Assembly (NCBI GenBank): GCA_963760435.1
Contig: CAVXDE010000006.1
Coordinates: forward strand, 62,001-126,000
Direction of reading: 5' to 3'
DNA from: JAFAXD01 sp963760435
Lineage (GTDB): Bacteria > Pseudomonadota > Alphaproteobacteria > Rhizobiales > Xanthobacteraceae
Length of the DNA: 64,000 nt
Shown here: positions 28,152 to 36,698 of the stretch, one piece after another
Layout of the letters: every line of letters begins with the position of its first letter
Position numbering within the stretch: the stretch's first letter is position 1
Program-made: the position numbers and the translations under genes
Notes under the pieces: model-generated
Database searches by the model: none
The model's input: only the letters and a program-made list of their open reading frames with translations
What the model was told of the DNA's origin: nothing

Positions 28152-29279
28152 ATGCGCAAATGGCTGCTGAGCCTGTTCGCGGTGATGTCGGTTGCGACGC
28201 CGGCGCTGGCGCAGGATATCGTGATCGGACTGTCGTCGCCGATGACGGGACCGGCGGCGACCGCGGCCGAATGGGAAAAATGGGGCGTCGATCTCGCCGT
28301 TGAGGAGATCAACGCCGCGGGCGGTGTGCTGGGCCGTAAGCTCGCGGTGATGCAGCTCGACAACAAGTGCAATCCGTCGGAAGGCGTCAACGTCGCCAAC
28401 AAGCTCGTCGAAGCCAAGGTTGTGGCGATCGTCGGCTCGCATTGCAGCTCTGCTCATCTCGCAGCGATGCCGATCATCAAGGACGCCAAGATCCCCATGA
28501 TCACGGGCGTCGCCTCCAATCCGCAAATCACCACGCTGTCTGGTGTGGGTGGGAACGAATGGGCCTTTCGCATCAATCCGTCCGACAGCGACATGATGGA
28601 TGCGCTCGGCGCTTATCTCGGCGCGAAGAAGCCGTTCAAGACCGTGGCGATCGTGGCTGAAGATACGGACTTCGGGCGTGGCGGAGCGGACGCGTTCAAG
28701 CAGGTCGCCGACAAGGCTGGCATTACCGTCGTCTCCACCGACTTCGTCCCGCAGAATGCGCCGGACTACACCAGCATCCTGACGCGGCTGCAACAGAAAC
28801 GGCCGGATGCCATCGCGACGTTCCAGCTTGCAAACGACGCTGTCAACTTCCTGCGCAACGCCATGCAGCTTGGCGTGCACATCCCCTACACCGGCCGCGC
28901 CGAGCTCGGCGGGCGCAACCTGCAGATCATCCAGGCGGGCGGCATGGAAGGCTCGATCAGCGCCTGGACCTACAATCATGAGATCGACTCGCCCGAGAAC
29001 AAGGCGTTCGTGGAGAAAATCCGCGCGCGGCACAATTCCGAGCCGCTGCTGCAGACATGGGCCGGCTACGACTCGGTGCGCATCATCGCGCAAGCAATCA
29101 AGGACGCCGGCAGCACGGACCCGGAGAAGGTGCGCGCCGCCATGAAGGCGATGAAGTTCACCAACGTGATGGGCAAGCAGGTCAGCTTCGACGATCACAA
29201 CCAGGCTGGAAAGTTCGTCGTGCTGCAGACCGTGAAGGATCGCAAGGTTGGGGTCGCGGATATCGTCGAGGTGCGCTGA
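28152..29279 (+). CDS. livK: Branched-chain-type ABC transporter substrate-binding protein LivK
   Basis: A 375-residue periplasmic binding protein of the peripla_BP_6 group: signal peptide (RKWLLSLFAVMSVATPALA/Q), then IVIGLSSPMTGPAATAAEW, EEINAAGGVLGRKLAVM, VGSHCSSAHLAAMPIIKDAK and DFGRGGADAFKQVADKAG. AGAGGGG precedes the ATG. It is the receptor of the divergent livHMGF system. The ligand is probably not a plain branched-chain amino acid, since the operon also carries hyuAB and an F420 enzyme. Confidence 0.9.
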   Translation: MRKWLLSLFAVMSVATPALAQDIVIGLSSPMTGPAATAAEWEKWGVDLAVEEINAAGGVLGRKLAVMQLDNKCNPSEGVNVANKLVEAKVVAIVGSHCSSAHLAAMPIIKDAKIPMITGVASNPQITTLSGVGGNEWAFRINPSDSDMMDALGAYLGAKKPFKTVAIVAEDTDFGRGGADAFKQVADKAGITVVSTDFVPQNAPDYTSILTRLQQKRPDAIATFQLANDAVNFLRNAMQLGVHIPYTGRAELGGRNLQIIQAGGMEGSISAWTYNHEIDSPENKAFVEKIRARHNSEPLLQTWAGYDSVRIIAQAIKDAGSTDPEKVRAAMKAMKFTNVMGKQVSFDDHNQAGKFVVLQTVKDRKVGVADIVEVR

Positions 29280-29294
29280 GCCGCGGCAACCAGC

Positions 29295-29667
29295 TCATTC
29301 CTGGAAGGTGTCATCGGATCGCGCTGGTCGGATGCGAAGCCTTCCCGGTTCCGCCGTTACGATCGCTCCTGCGGCAAGCTCTTTGCCGTAACGTTTGATA
29401 GCGCTCAGGCAGATGGAAGCGTGTTTGGAAACTTGAAAGTCCACTATTCGAATGATGCCCGAGTGGGGGTGCCCGAAAACGACGGCAAGCTCACCGAAAT
29501 CCTTGTCAAGGGTCACAACAACTCGGTTCTCAGTCGCGGCGAACGCGAGAACCTCATCATCTGCTGGAGTTGTTGCGCCAATTGCCAACCCAGATTACAT
29601 CATGACCACCGGCCGTAAGTTCGGCCATCATGCCGGGCCAAACGCAGGCGTCGAGCAGCAGCCTCAT
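29295..29667 (-). pseudogene. DUF5615 PIN-like toxin, frameshifted
   Basis: The start (ATG 29667, overlapping the antitoxin stop as ATGA) encodes RLLLDACVWPGMMAELTAGG and HDVIWVGNW, the DUF5615 opening with the first PIN aspartate. The frame then ends at a TGA, while TPADDEVLAFAATENRVVVT and LDKDFGELAVVFG, with the other PIN acids, continue in another frame from about 29585. A single-base indel near 29570-29585 explains this. DUF5615 proteins are PIN-fold RNases paired with DUF433 antitoxins. As written, the toxin is inactive. Confidence 0.75.
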
Positions 29668-29918
29668 GCGGCATCGATCGCCGGCTCGACGCGCTCTCGT
29701 CCAACGAGCCTGCGTGCGAAAACGAGGCAGGCTTGAATATCCCCCAGCTCAAGGTACGGATAAGCTTCCAAAATGTCCTGGGGGCTATCGCCAGCCGCGA
29801 GCATGCCCAGTACGTGTTCGACAGCGATGCGCTGCCCTCTAACAATCGGTTTGCCGCCGAAGATCTTCGGGTTAACAGTGATGCGGGCTAATAGGTCTGT
29901 CTCGGTCATGGTCTCCAT
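29664..29918 (-). CDS. DUF433 family antitoxin
   Basis: An 84-residue DUF433 protein: RITVNPKIFGGKPIVRGQRI, AVEHVLGMLAAGDSPQDIL and EAYPYLELGDIQACLVFAR match the helix-turn-helix DUF433 family, known antitoxins and repressors of DUF5615 modules. Possible start codons are at 29918 and 29909. On the minus strand upstream, TAAAAT near 29940 with TTTCCA 16 bases further up looks like a sigma-70 promoter. It is divergent from fbiC; only 75 bases separate the two, so the antitoxin could affect fbiC transcription. Confidence 0.84.
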   Translation of the reverse strand: METMTETDLLARITVNPKIFGGKPIVRGQRIAVEHVLGMLAAGDSPQDILEAYPYLELGDIQACLVFARRLVGRERVEPAIDAA

Positions 29919-29973
29919 CCTGGCCAAAGATCCGATGATTTTAGCCCGTAATACAAGGGTGGAAAATCCATTT

Positions 29974-29987
29974 CGTACCCTGGTACG
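29974..29987. promoter_or_regulatory. Palindrome in the antitoxin-fbiC intergenic region
   Basis: CGTACCCTGGTACG has two perfect six-base arms (CGTACC/GGTACG) around CT and ends six bases before the fbiC start codon. It could be the operator of the DUF433 antitoxin or of an F420-operon regulator; no experimental analogue is known to me. Confidence 0.4.
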
Positions 29988-29993
29988 CAAGTC

Positions 29994-32400
29994 ATGATGG
30001 CAAACGGGACGGACTACGATGACGCCGCAGCCGTGCTCAGCGCGCGCCTGCTGTCGTCCCCGCTCGAAGGGCTGCTCGGTGAGGCGCGGGATCTGTCGCG
30101 CGCCGGCCATGGTTACTGCGTCTCCTATTCGCGCAAAGTCTTCATTCCGCTGACGCGTCTCTGCCGCGACGTGTGCGCCTACTGCACATTCGCCGCGAGT
30201 CCGAAGCAGGTTGGCTCGGCCTATCTCTCTCCCGACGAGGTGCTCGCCATCGCGCGCGCCGGGCAAGCGGCGGGCTGCAAGGAGGCCCTATTCACGCTGG
30301 GTGACAAGCCGGAGCTTCGCTACAAGGCCGCGCGCGATGCCCTTGCGGCACTCGGGTACAGCAGCACCATCGACTATCTCGCCGCGATGTGCGCGCTCGT
30401 GTTCAACGAGACCGGCCTGCTTCCACACGTCAACGCCGGCATTGCAACGGATGAAGAGCTCGCTCGCTTGCGTCGTGTCAGCGTCTCGCAAGGGATCATG
30501 TTGGAGACGGCGGCGGAGCGCCTGTCGCAACGGGGCGGGCCGCATTTCGGATCGCCCGATAAGGATCCAGCTTGTCCGTCTCGGCAACATCGAGGCCGCT
30601 GGCCGTCTGAAAATTCCGTTCACCAGCGGAATCCTGATCGGCATCGGCGAGACGCGGCAGGAGCGGCTCGAGGCATTGTTCGCGCTGCGGGCTCTGCATC
30701 AGCGCTACGGCCATCTGCAGGAAATCATCATCCAGAACTTCCGGGCGAAGCCCGGAACCAGGATGGAAGCCGCGGGCGACGCGGAGATGGACGACCTGCT
30801 TTGGACCGCGGCTTGCGCGCGCATCATCTTCGGCGCAGGCATGAACATCCAGGTTCCGCCGAACTTGAGCTATCAGGACTTTCCGCGCCTTCTCTCGGCC
30901 GGGATCAATGACTGGGGCGGGGTATCACCCGTCACGCCCGATCACGTGAATCCGGAGGCGCCGTGGCCGCATCTCGATGAGCTCGAGCGCGCAACGCGCG
31001 ACGCGGGATTCGTGCTGGTGGAACGGCTCGCGATCTATCCCGACTATGCGCTGCGGCCGGCCGAATGGCTCGACCCGCGCCTGCGCCGCAGCGTGATGGC
31101 GGAGATCGATACGGCCGGCCTCGCGCGGCGCGAGGACTGGAACGTGGGACTCGCGGCGGTGCCGCCGGCGCAACACGCTGTGCCGCGAAGTCAGCGCGCC
31201 AACAAGCTCGACAGTCTGCTTGAAAAGGCAACGCGCGGCGAGCGGCTGGACCAGAACGAGATCGTCACGCTGTTTGCGGCGCGCGATGGCGCGGTCGCGG
31301 AGATTTGCGACGCGGCCGACAAGCTGCGCGCCCGGGTCAGCGGCGACGTCGTCAGTTACGTGGTCAACCGCAACATCAACTACACCAACGTGTGCCAATA
31401 CGCGTGCTCGTTCTGCGCCTTCTCCAAGGGCCGCGGACACGCGAACCTGCGCGGCACGCCTTACGATCTGTCGCTCGACGAAGTGGCGCGGCGCGCGGCC
31501 GAGGCCTGGGAGCGCGGCGGCACCGAAGTCTGCATGCAGGGCGGCATTCATCCGTCCTACACCGGCGAGACCTATCTCGATCTGCTCGCCGCGGTGAAAC
31601 AGGCCGTCCCGCCGATGCATGTCCACGCGTTCTCGCCCCTCGAGGTGGTGCATGGCGCGTCGACATTGGGCTTGTCGGTTCCGGCTTTCCTGGAACGGCT
31701 GCGGCGCGCCGGGCTCGGGAGCCTGCCGGGAACCGCGGCCGAGATCCTCGACGACGCGGTGCGCGCCGATCTCTGTCCCGACAAGCTGATGACGCAGGAA
31801 TGGCTCGACGTGATCGAAGCAGCCCATCGTGTTGGTCTACGCACGACGGCGACGATCATGTTCGGGCATATCGAAACGGCGCGTTCGTGGTCGGCGCACC
31901 TTCTGCACATTCGCGATCTGCAGGAACGCACCGGCGGCTTCACTGAATTTGTTCCGCTGCCATTCGTGCACATGGAAGCGCCGCTGCACCTCAAGGGTTT
32001 GTCGCGCAAGGGACCGACCTGGCGCGAAGTGTTGTTGATGCATGCGGTCGCGCGCTTGGCGCTCAACCCGGTCATCACCAACATTCAGTGTTCATGGGTC
32101 AAGCTCGGTCCGGATGGTGTGCGGCAGCTCCTCGCCGCCGGCGTCAACGACCTCGGCGGAACGCTGATGAACGAGAGCATCTCGCGCGCCGCCGGAACGA
32201 CGCACGGACAGGAATTGCCACCCACCGAGATGGAAGCGCTGATCCGGTCCGCCTCCCGCACGCCGCGCCAACGCACCACGCTCTATGCGGCGCCGCCGCC
32301 GGAGGCGCATCGCCGCAGCTTCGCGGCTGCGGAGCTTGCGCCGATCGTGCAAACTCCGGTGCGGCCCCGTCAGGCACGGCGCATCGCGGCGGCCGGGTGA
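29994..32400 (+). pseudogene. fbiC: FO synthase (CofG-CofH fusion), one frameshift
   Basis: A fused FO synthase with both radical-SAM halves: the CofG half has the cluster motif C-x3-C-x2-C in LCRDVCAYCTFA, and the CofH half has the same spacing in VCQYACSFCAFSKG. Together they make the deazaflavin FO from tyrosine and the ribityl-diaminouracil intermediate of riboflavin synthesis. The frame breaks at 30571-30573: removing one T from CTT restores SPDKDPAVRLGNIEAAG, the expected sequence, after which the frame runs to the stop. Everything else is intact and the operon downstream is whole, so an assembly error or very recent mutation is likely. ATGs at 29994 and 29997 are both possible. Confidence 0.9.
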
Positions 32401-32433
32401 CGGGCAGCATCTCTTGGTAATCGGAGTGGTGAA

Positions 32434-33438
32434 TTGATCCGGCTCGGATACAAGGCATCAGCGGAGCAGTTCGGCCCGCGCGAGCTCCTGCATTTCGCGA
32501 AGGTTGCCGAAGACGTCGGTTTCGACTCGGTGTTCGTCAGCGACCACTTCCAGCCCTGGCGGCACACGGGCGGGCATGCACCGGCATCGCTGGCGTGGCT
32601 CGGCGCGCTCGGCGCTTCGACATCGCGCATCGTCATGGGAACGAGCGTGCTCACGCCGACCTTTCGTTATCACCCGGCGATGATCGCCCAGGCGTTCGCG
32701 ACCCTCGGGTCCCTGTTCCCCGGCCGGGTGATCCTTGGTGTCGGCACCGGCGAATCCTTGAACGAGGTGCCGGCGACTGGCCTCGTCTGGCCGGAATTCA
32801 AGGAGCGGTTTGCGCGCTTCCGCGAGGCGTTGTCGCTGATCCGTAAGCTGTGGGTCGGAGAGCGGGTGACGTTCGAGGGCGAGTTCTACAAGACGGAGAA
32901 CGCGACGATCTACGATCGCCCCGGCCAGCCGGTGCCGATCTATATCGCGGCGGCCGGCGCGCTGGTCGCCAAGTACGCCGGCCGTACCGGTGAGGGGTTC
33001 ATCTGCACCAGCGGAAAGGCACCCGAGCTTTACAGCGAAACGCTGCTTCCGAGCGTGGAGCAGGGAGCGGTCGCCGGGCAGCGCGACGGCGCAAAGATCG
33101 ACCGCATGATCGAAATGAAGGTGTCGTTCGATACGAATCTGGCGCGGGCGCGCGAGGACACCCGCAACTGGGCCGCGCTGGCGCTGTCGCCGGAGGAGAA
33201 GATGTCGGTCGAGGACCCGCTCGCGATCGAGAAGCTCGCCGACGCCCTGCCGGCCGAGCGGGCGGCCAAGCGCTGGATCGTCTCCACCGATCCGGACGAG
33301 CAGGTCGAGCGGATCAAGCCCTATGTGGACCTCGGCTTCCGCCACCTCGTGTTCCACGCCCCCGGGCCGGACCAGGAGCGTTTTCTTAAATTGTATGCCA
33401 AGGATGTGCTGCCGCGGTTGCGCAAACAATTCGGCTGA
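32434..33438 (+). CDS. fgd: F420-dependent glucose-6-phosphate dehydrogenase
   Basis: A 334-residue LLM protein very close in pattern to mycobacterial FGD1: LGYKASAEQFGPREL, SDHFQPWRHTGGHAPASL, MGTSVLTPTFRYHPA, VGTGESLNEV, WPEFKERFARFREAL, GFICTSGKAPELY and KRWIVSTDPDEQVE. The active-site segment SDHFQPWRH and the phosphate-binding region are kept. The start is TTG, supported by GGAG seven bases upstream. It oxidises glucose-6-phosphate to 6-phosphogluconolactone while reducing F420, supplying F420H2. Placement between fbiC and cofE is a self-contained make-and-reduce arrangement. Confidence 0.9.
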   Translation: MIRLGYKASAEQFGPRELLHFAKVAEDVGFDSVFVSDHFQPWRHTGGHAPASLAWLGALGASTSRIVMGTSVLTPTFRYHPAMIAQAFATLGSLFPGRVILGVGTGESLNEVPATGLVWPEFKERFARFREALSLIRKLWVGERVTFEGEFYKTENATIYDRPGQPVPIYIAAAGALVAKYAGRTGEGFICTSGKAPELYSETLLPSVEQGAVAGQRDGAKIDRMIEMKVSFDTNLARAREDTRNWAALALSPEEKMSVEDPLAIEKLADALPAERAAKRWIVSTDPDEQVERIKPYVDLGFRHLVFHAPGPDQERFLKLYAKDVLPRLRKQFG

Positions 33439-33474
33439 GTGACCGCGCGGGGCAGTGGATCGACGGCTAGTCTG

Positions 33475-34245
33475 ATGGCGGTGGCATCACGCGCACAATT
33501 GCTGGCGTTGGGCGGTATTCCTGTCGTGCAGGCGGGGGACGATCTCGCGGCGATCATTGCGGATGCGCTGGAGCGGGAGGGCGTCCGCTTGCAGGGCGGC
33601 GATTTGCTCGTCGTAGCTCAGAAGATCGTATCGAAAGCCGAGGATCGTTTCGTCGCGCTGGCGACGGTGAGGCCCTCGGTCCGCGCGACGGAGATCGCCG
33701 GCGAGACCGGCAAGGATCCGCGGCTTGTGGAGGTGATCCTGTCCGAGTCGAAGCGTGTCGTGCGCACGCGGCGGGATCTCATCATCGTCGAGCATCGGCT
33801 TGGCATCGTGCTGGCGAATGCCGGCGTCGATCAATCCAATGTTGGCACTGACGCGTCGCATCGCGTGTTGTTGCTGCCGCGCGACCCCGATGCCTCGGCG
33901 CGTGCGCTGCGCGCCGCGCTCGCCGCACGATACGGGTGTGACATCGCGGTGGTGATAAACGACAGCGTCGGGCGGGCTTGGCGGCGCGGCACCGTCGGCA
34001 TCGCGTTGGGTGCGGCCGGGTTGCCGTCTCTGCTCGATCTGCGCGGACTGCCCGACATGTTTGGACGGCAGCTGCGCAGCAGTATTGTCGGGCTCGCGGA
34101 TGAGATCGCCGCAACGGCATCACTCATGATGGGACAGGCCGCCGAGGGCCGGCCGGTCGTGCTGATCCGCGGGCTCAGCCTGCCGCTTGAGGATGCTCCG
34201 GCGCAGTCACTGGTGCGGCCCGAGCAGGAAGACCTGTTCCGATGA
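33475..34245 (+). CDS. cofE: F420-0:gamma-glutamyl ligase
   Basis: A 256-residue CofE-type ligase that adds glutamates to F420-0 with GTP. Typical blocks are GIPVVQAGDDLAAIIADAL, LLVVAQKIVSKAEDR, SKRVVRTRRDLIIVEHRLG, VLANAGVDQSNVG and VVINDSVGRAWRRGTVGIAL. I start it at the ATG at 33475, which fits the family's N-terminus; a GTG at 33439 directly after the fgd stop is possible. Unlike mycobacterial FbiB it has no C-terminal nitroreductase domain, so any dehydro-F420-0 reductase must be encoded elsewhere. Its end overlaps cofD by four bases. Confidence 0.9.
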   Translation: MAVASRAQLLALGGIPVVQAGDDLAAIIADALEREGVRLQGGDLLVVAQKIVSKAEDRFVALATVRPSVRATEIAGETGKDPRLVEVILSESKRVVRTRRDLIIVEHRLGIVLANAGVDQSNVGTDASHRVLLLPRDPDASARALRAALAARYGCDIAVVINDSVGRAWRRGTVGIALGAAGLPSLLDLRGLPDMFGRQLRSSIVGLADEIAATASLMMGQAAEGRPVVLIRGLSLPLEDAPAQSLVRPEQEDLFR

Positions 34246-35195
34246 GCGCAGGCAGACGCACCGTTGTTGCACTGTCCGGAGGGATCGGCGGCGCCAAGCT
34301 GGCGCTGGGCTTGAGCCTCGTTGTTGATCCGGCCGATCTCGTCGTCGTTGCCAACACCGGCGACGACTTCCAACATCTTGGCCTGTCGATTTCTCCAGAT
34401 ATCGATACGGTGATGTACACGCTCGCCGGTATCAACAATCCGGTCACCGGCTGGGGGCGGCGCGACGAGACGTGGCGCTTCATGGAAGCGCTGGAGCAGC
34501 TCGGCGGCGAGACCTGGTTCAGGCTCGGCGACACCGATCTTGCGACCAACATGGAGCGCACGCGCCGGCTCGCCGCCGGCGACACCCTGTCCAACATCAC
34601 AGCGGACTTTTGCCGCCGGCTCGGCGTGCGCTGCCGCGTCCTGCCGATGAGCGACGACAGCGTCCGCACGCGCGTGAAGACGGGTCAGGGATGGCTCGAC
34701 TTTCAGGACTATTTCGTCCGCTACCAGTGCGCCCCGGTGGTTGAAGGTTTTTCGTTCGCAGGCGTGGAGTCCGCCGCTTCGGCGCCGGGCTTCCTGGCGG
34801 CGCTGCGTGACCCGACACTACGCGCCGTCATCATCTGCCCCTCGAACCCATTCATCAGTATCGATCCCATCCTGTCGCTGCGCGGTGTCCGGGACGCGTT
34901 GCGGACTTCCGCGGCGCCAGTGGTGGCGGTCTCGCCGATCATCGGTGGGCAGGCGGTCAAAGGGCCAACCGCCAAGATGATGCGCGAGCTTGGTCTCTCC
35001 GTGACTGCCGCAACCGTCGGGGAGCGCTATGCGGACTTCCTTGACGGATATGTTGTTGATGATCGCGACGCGAGCGGCCTTAGCCTGCCGGGGGTCGTAA
35101 TCCGTGCGACGAAGACGCTGATGCAAACCCTGGACGACCGCAAACAACTGGCAGCGGCGGTTCTCGACCTCGCAGACGAACTTCTTGCGTCATGA
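34242..35195 (+). CDS. cofD: 2-phospho-L-lactate transferase (FO transferase)
   Basis: A 317-residue CofD/FbiA protein that joins the activated phospho-carboxylate unit to FO, giving F420-0 or dehydro-F420-0. Typical motifs are VVALSGGIGGAKLALGL, VVANTGDDFQHLGLSISPD, DTVMYTLAGINNPVTGWG, RLGDTDLATNMERT and VRTRVKTGQGWLDFQDYFV. The start ATGA overlaps the cofE stop, and its end overlaps cofC in the same way. Confidence 0.92.
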   Translation: MSAGRRTVVALSGGIGGAKLALGLSLVVDPADLVVVANTGDDFQHLGLSISPDIDTVMYTLAGINNPVTGWGRRDETWRFMEALEQLGGETWFRLGDTDLATNMERTRRLAAGDTLSNITADFCRRLGVRCRVLPMSDDSVRTRVKTGQGWLDFQDYFVRYQCAPVVEGFSFAGVESAASAPGFLAALRDPTLRAVIICPSNPFISIDPILSLRGVRDALRTSAAPVVAVSPIIGGQAVKGPTAKMMRELGLSVTAATVGERYADFLDGYVVDDRDASGLSLPGVVIRATKTLMQTLDDRKQLAAAVLDLADELLAS

Positions 35196-35854
35196 GCATG
35201 GCTTCCGGCTATCTGGCGGACATCTGGGCCGTCGTTCCGGTGAAGGACACGCGCACCGCAAAGCAGCGGCTCGCCGCGGTGATGCACCAGGACACGCGCA
35301 CGCTCCTGGCGCGCGCGATGCTGGAAGATGTGCTGTCCGCCGTCGCGGCGGCATCCTCACTCGCCGGACTTGTTGTTGTCACCGCTGATCCGGTCGCGAC
35401 CCAGATTGCCCAACGCTACGGCGCTCGGCTTCTGTCGGAAGGCGGCGAAGAGGGGCAGACCCACGCCATGCGGTACGCGGTCGAGGTGCTGGCCGCGGAA
35501 GGCCGGCGCGCGATCCTAACACTTCCGATCGATGTTCCGCTGATCACGCCTGCGGAGATCGACGCAGTGGTCGCAGCGGCGCGACGCGACCCGGAGTTCG
35601 TGATCGTACCGGCGCATGACCGGCAGGGTTCGAACGCCATCCTGTGCGCGCCGCCCGGGCACGTGCCGCTGAGCTTCGGCAATCACAGTTTCGCGCCGCA
35701 TCTTGCGACGGCACGACAGCGGGGGATCGAGCCTCGCATCATCGAATTGCCGGGCATCGGGCTCGACATCGACAGCCCGTCGGATCTCGCGGCGTTCCTG
35801 GCCATCCCGTCGCAGACGCGGGCGCGGCGGCTGCTTGACGGGCTCGAGTCCTGA
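35192..35854 (+). CDS. cofC: Phospholactate/PEP guanylyltransferase
   Basis: A 220-residue CofC/FbiD-type nucleotidyltransferase: AVVPVKDTRTAKQRLAAVM (nucleotide loop), EGQTHAMRYAVEVL, AILTLPIDVPLITPAEI, and GSNAILCAPPGHVPLSFGN. It activates 2-phospholactate, phosphoenolpyruvate or 3-phosphoglycerate with GTP; the choice decides which F420 variant forms and cannot be settled by eye. It is the last gene of the operon; the first repeat tract begins 27 bases after its stop. Confidence 0.9.
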   Translation: MSMASGYLADIWAVVPVKDTRTAKQRLAAVMHQDTRTLLARAMLEDVLSAVAAASSLAGLVVVTADPVATQIAQRYGARLLSEGGEEGQTHAMRYAVEVLAAEGRRAILTLPIDVPLITPAEIDAVVAAARRDPEFVIVPAHDRQGSNAILCAPPGHVPLSFGNHSFAPHLATARQRGIEPRIIELPGIGLDIDSPSDLAAFLAIPSQTRARRLLDGLES

Positions 35855-35881
35855 GCAATCGAGTTGTGTGCAGCCAATTCC

Positions 35882-35955
35882 TGTCATCTATGACTAAGTC
35901 ATTGATTGCGCAACAATATCGACCGCACTGTCGCGCATAGATTCCATTGATGACA
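35882..35955 (+). repeat. 74-bp repeat, unit 1
   Basis: Left arm TGTCATCTATG (35882-35892), a conserved AAG...ATTGA segment, a variable middle, then CATAGATTC followed by the outer right arm CATTGATGACA (ends 35955). The arms pair at 10 of 11 positions. Confidence 0.75.
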
Positions 35956-36008
35956 TGTTGAACGTGCCGGTCCCAGCATTCGCGACCGAAAAGCCGGCGA
36001 CGAACTGC

Positions 36009-36082
36009 TGTCATCTATGGTCAAGCGATTGAAAACCAGAGAGATTTTCCTGCTGTCTGCGCCATAGATCGCATACATGACA
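36009..36082 (+). repeat. 74-bp repeat, unit 2
   Basis: Left arm TGTCATCTATG (36009-36019), then GTCAAGCGATTGAAAA, a variable middle, CATAGATCG and the outer right arm CATACATGACA (ends 36082). The arms pair at 10 of 11 positions. Total length equals unit 1. Confidence 0.75.
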
Positions 36083-36171
36083 CCAGCGCCACCGGATCCC
36101 GAGTTGCGCGCCCGTTTCAGCACCCGATTACACCCAAAAACGCCGCGAGCTGATCGAACGGCAAACATTCC

Positions 36172-36245
36172 TGTCATCTATGATGAAGCTTTTGAATATA
36201 CGAAATTTTTTCGGTTCCCGGAGCCATAGACTGCATACAGGATGT
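36172..36245 (+). repeat. 74-bp repeat, unit 3 (degenerate right arm)
   Basis: Left arm TGTCATCTATG (36172-36182) and ATGAAGCTTTTGAATA are well kept, with CATAGACTG at 36225; the outer right arm CATACAGGATG has diverged, so the hairpin would be weak. Confidence 0.65.
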
Positions 36246-36698
36246 TTCGTTCAAGACGGGATTTGTGCCGCTCGCTGCCACGGAGCCGGGTGCCCGATGG
36301 GGCAAGGAGTCCGGACCCCAAGACTTGATTGTCCCCTTTAAACTGTCCATAGATGCCCAACTCTTGCATAGATGACACACGGGACATAGAAGCCACCTGT
36401 AGTTCAGGTGCATCCGGTGCTGAACAGCCCCTCCCGAATTGCCCTGCGCCTGGCTACCGACGCATACGTGACGTTGGCGCGCATAGATGACGCCGCCCTG
36501 CGGTTCGCCATTTTCAGATTCACACTGTCAAATAGCCTAGGCCCACGCGAGACGCACCCGGCCGGTCGAGCGGACGCGACTCAAAGCGCGTTTTGCTTTT
36601 GAACTTGTCAACAAGAAGACGATCGAGTTGCTGGCGTTCATTGCCTCTCTTCTGATAAGTTTTCCTATTCACATGAGATGCTGGCCGCAATCAACCTG

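Larger units (their letters stand above)
35882..36611. repeat. Repeat tract A: three 74-bp inverted repeats, half-sites and 3' module
   Basis: This intergenic tract contains three units of the 74-bp repeat (listed separately), then scattered half-sites of the type CATAGATGAC at about 36348, 36367, 36463 and 36482, and a 3' module of TCAGATTCACACTGTC with AAATAGCC (36514-36537) followed by GCGTTTTGCTTTTGAAC and TTGTCAA (36588-36611). The same parts in the same order occur in tract B. No coding frame is supported. It starts just after cofC and ends before the exonuclease gene. Confidence 0.8.

Noticed and set aside
35882..36490. CRISPR array
   Set aside because: Units are 74 bp, imperfect, separated by 53-90 bases of unequal length and only two or three per tract; there are no uniform spacers and no cas genes.
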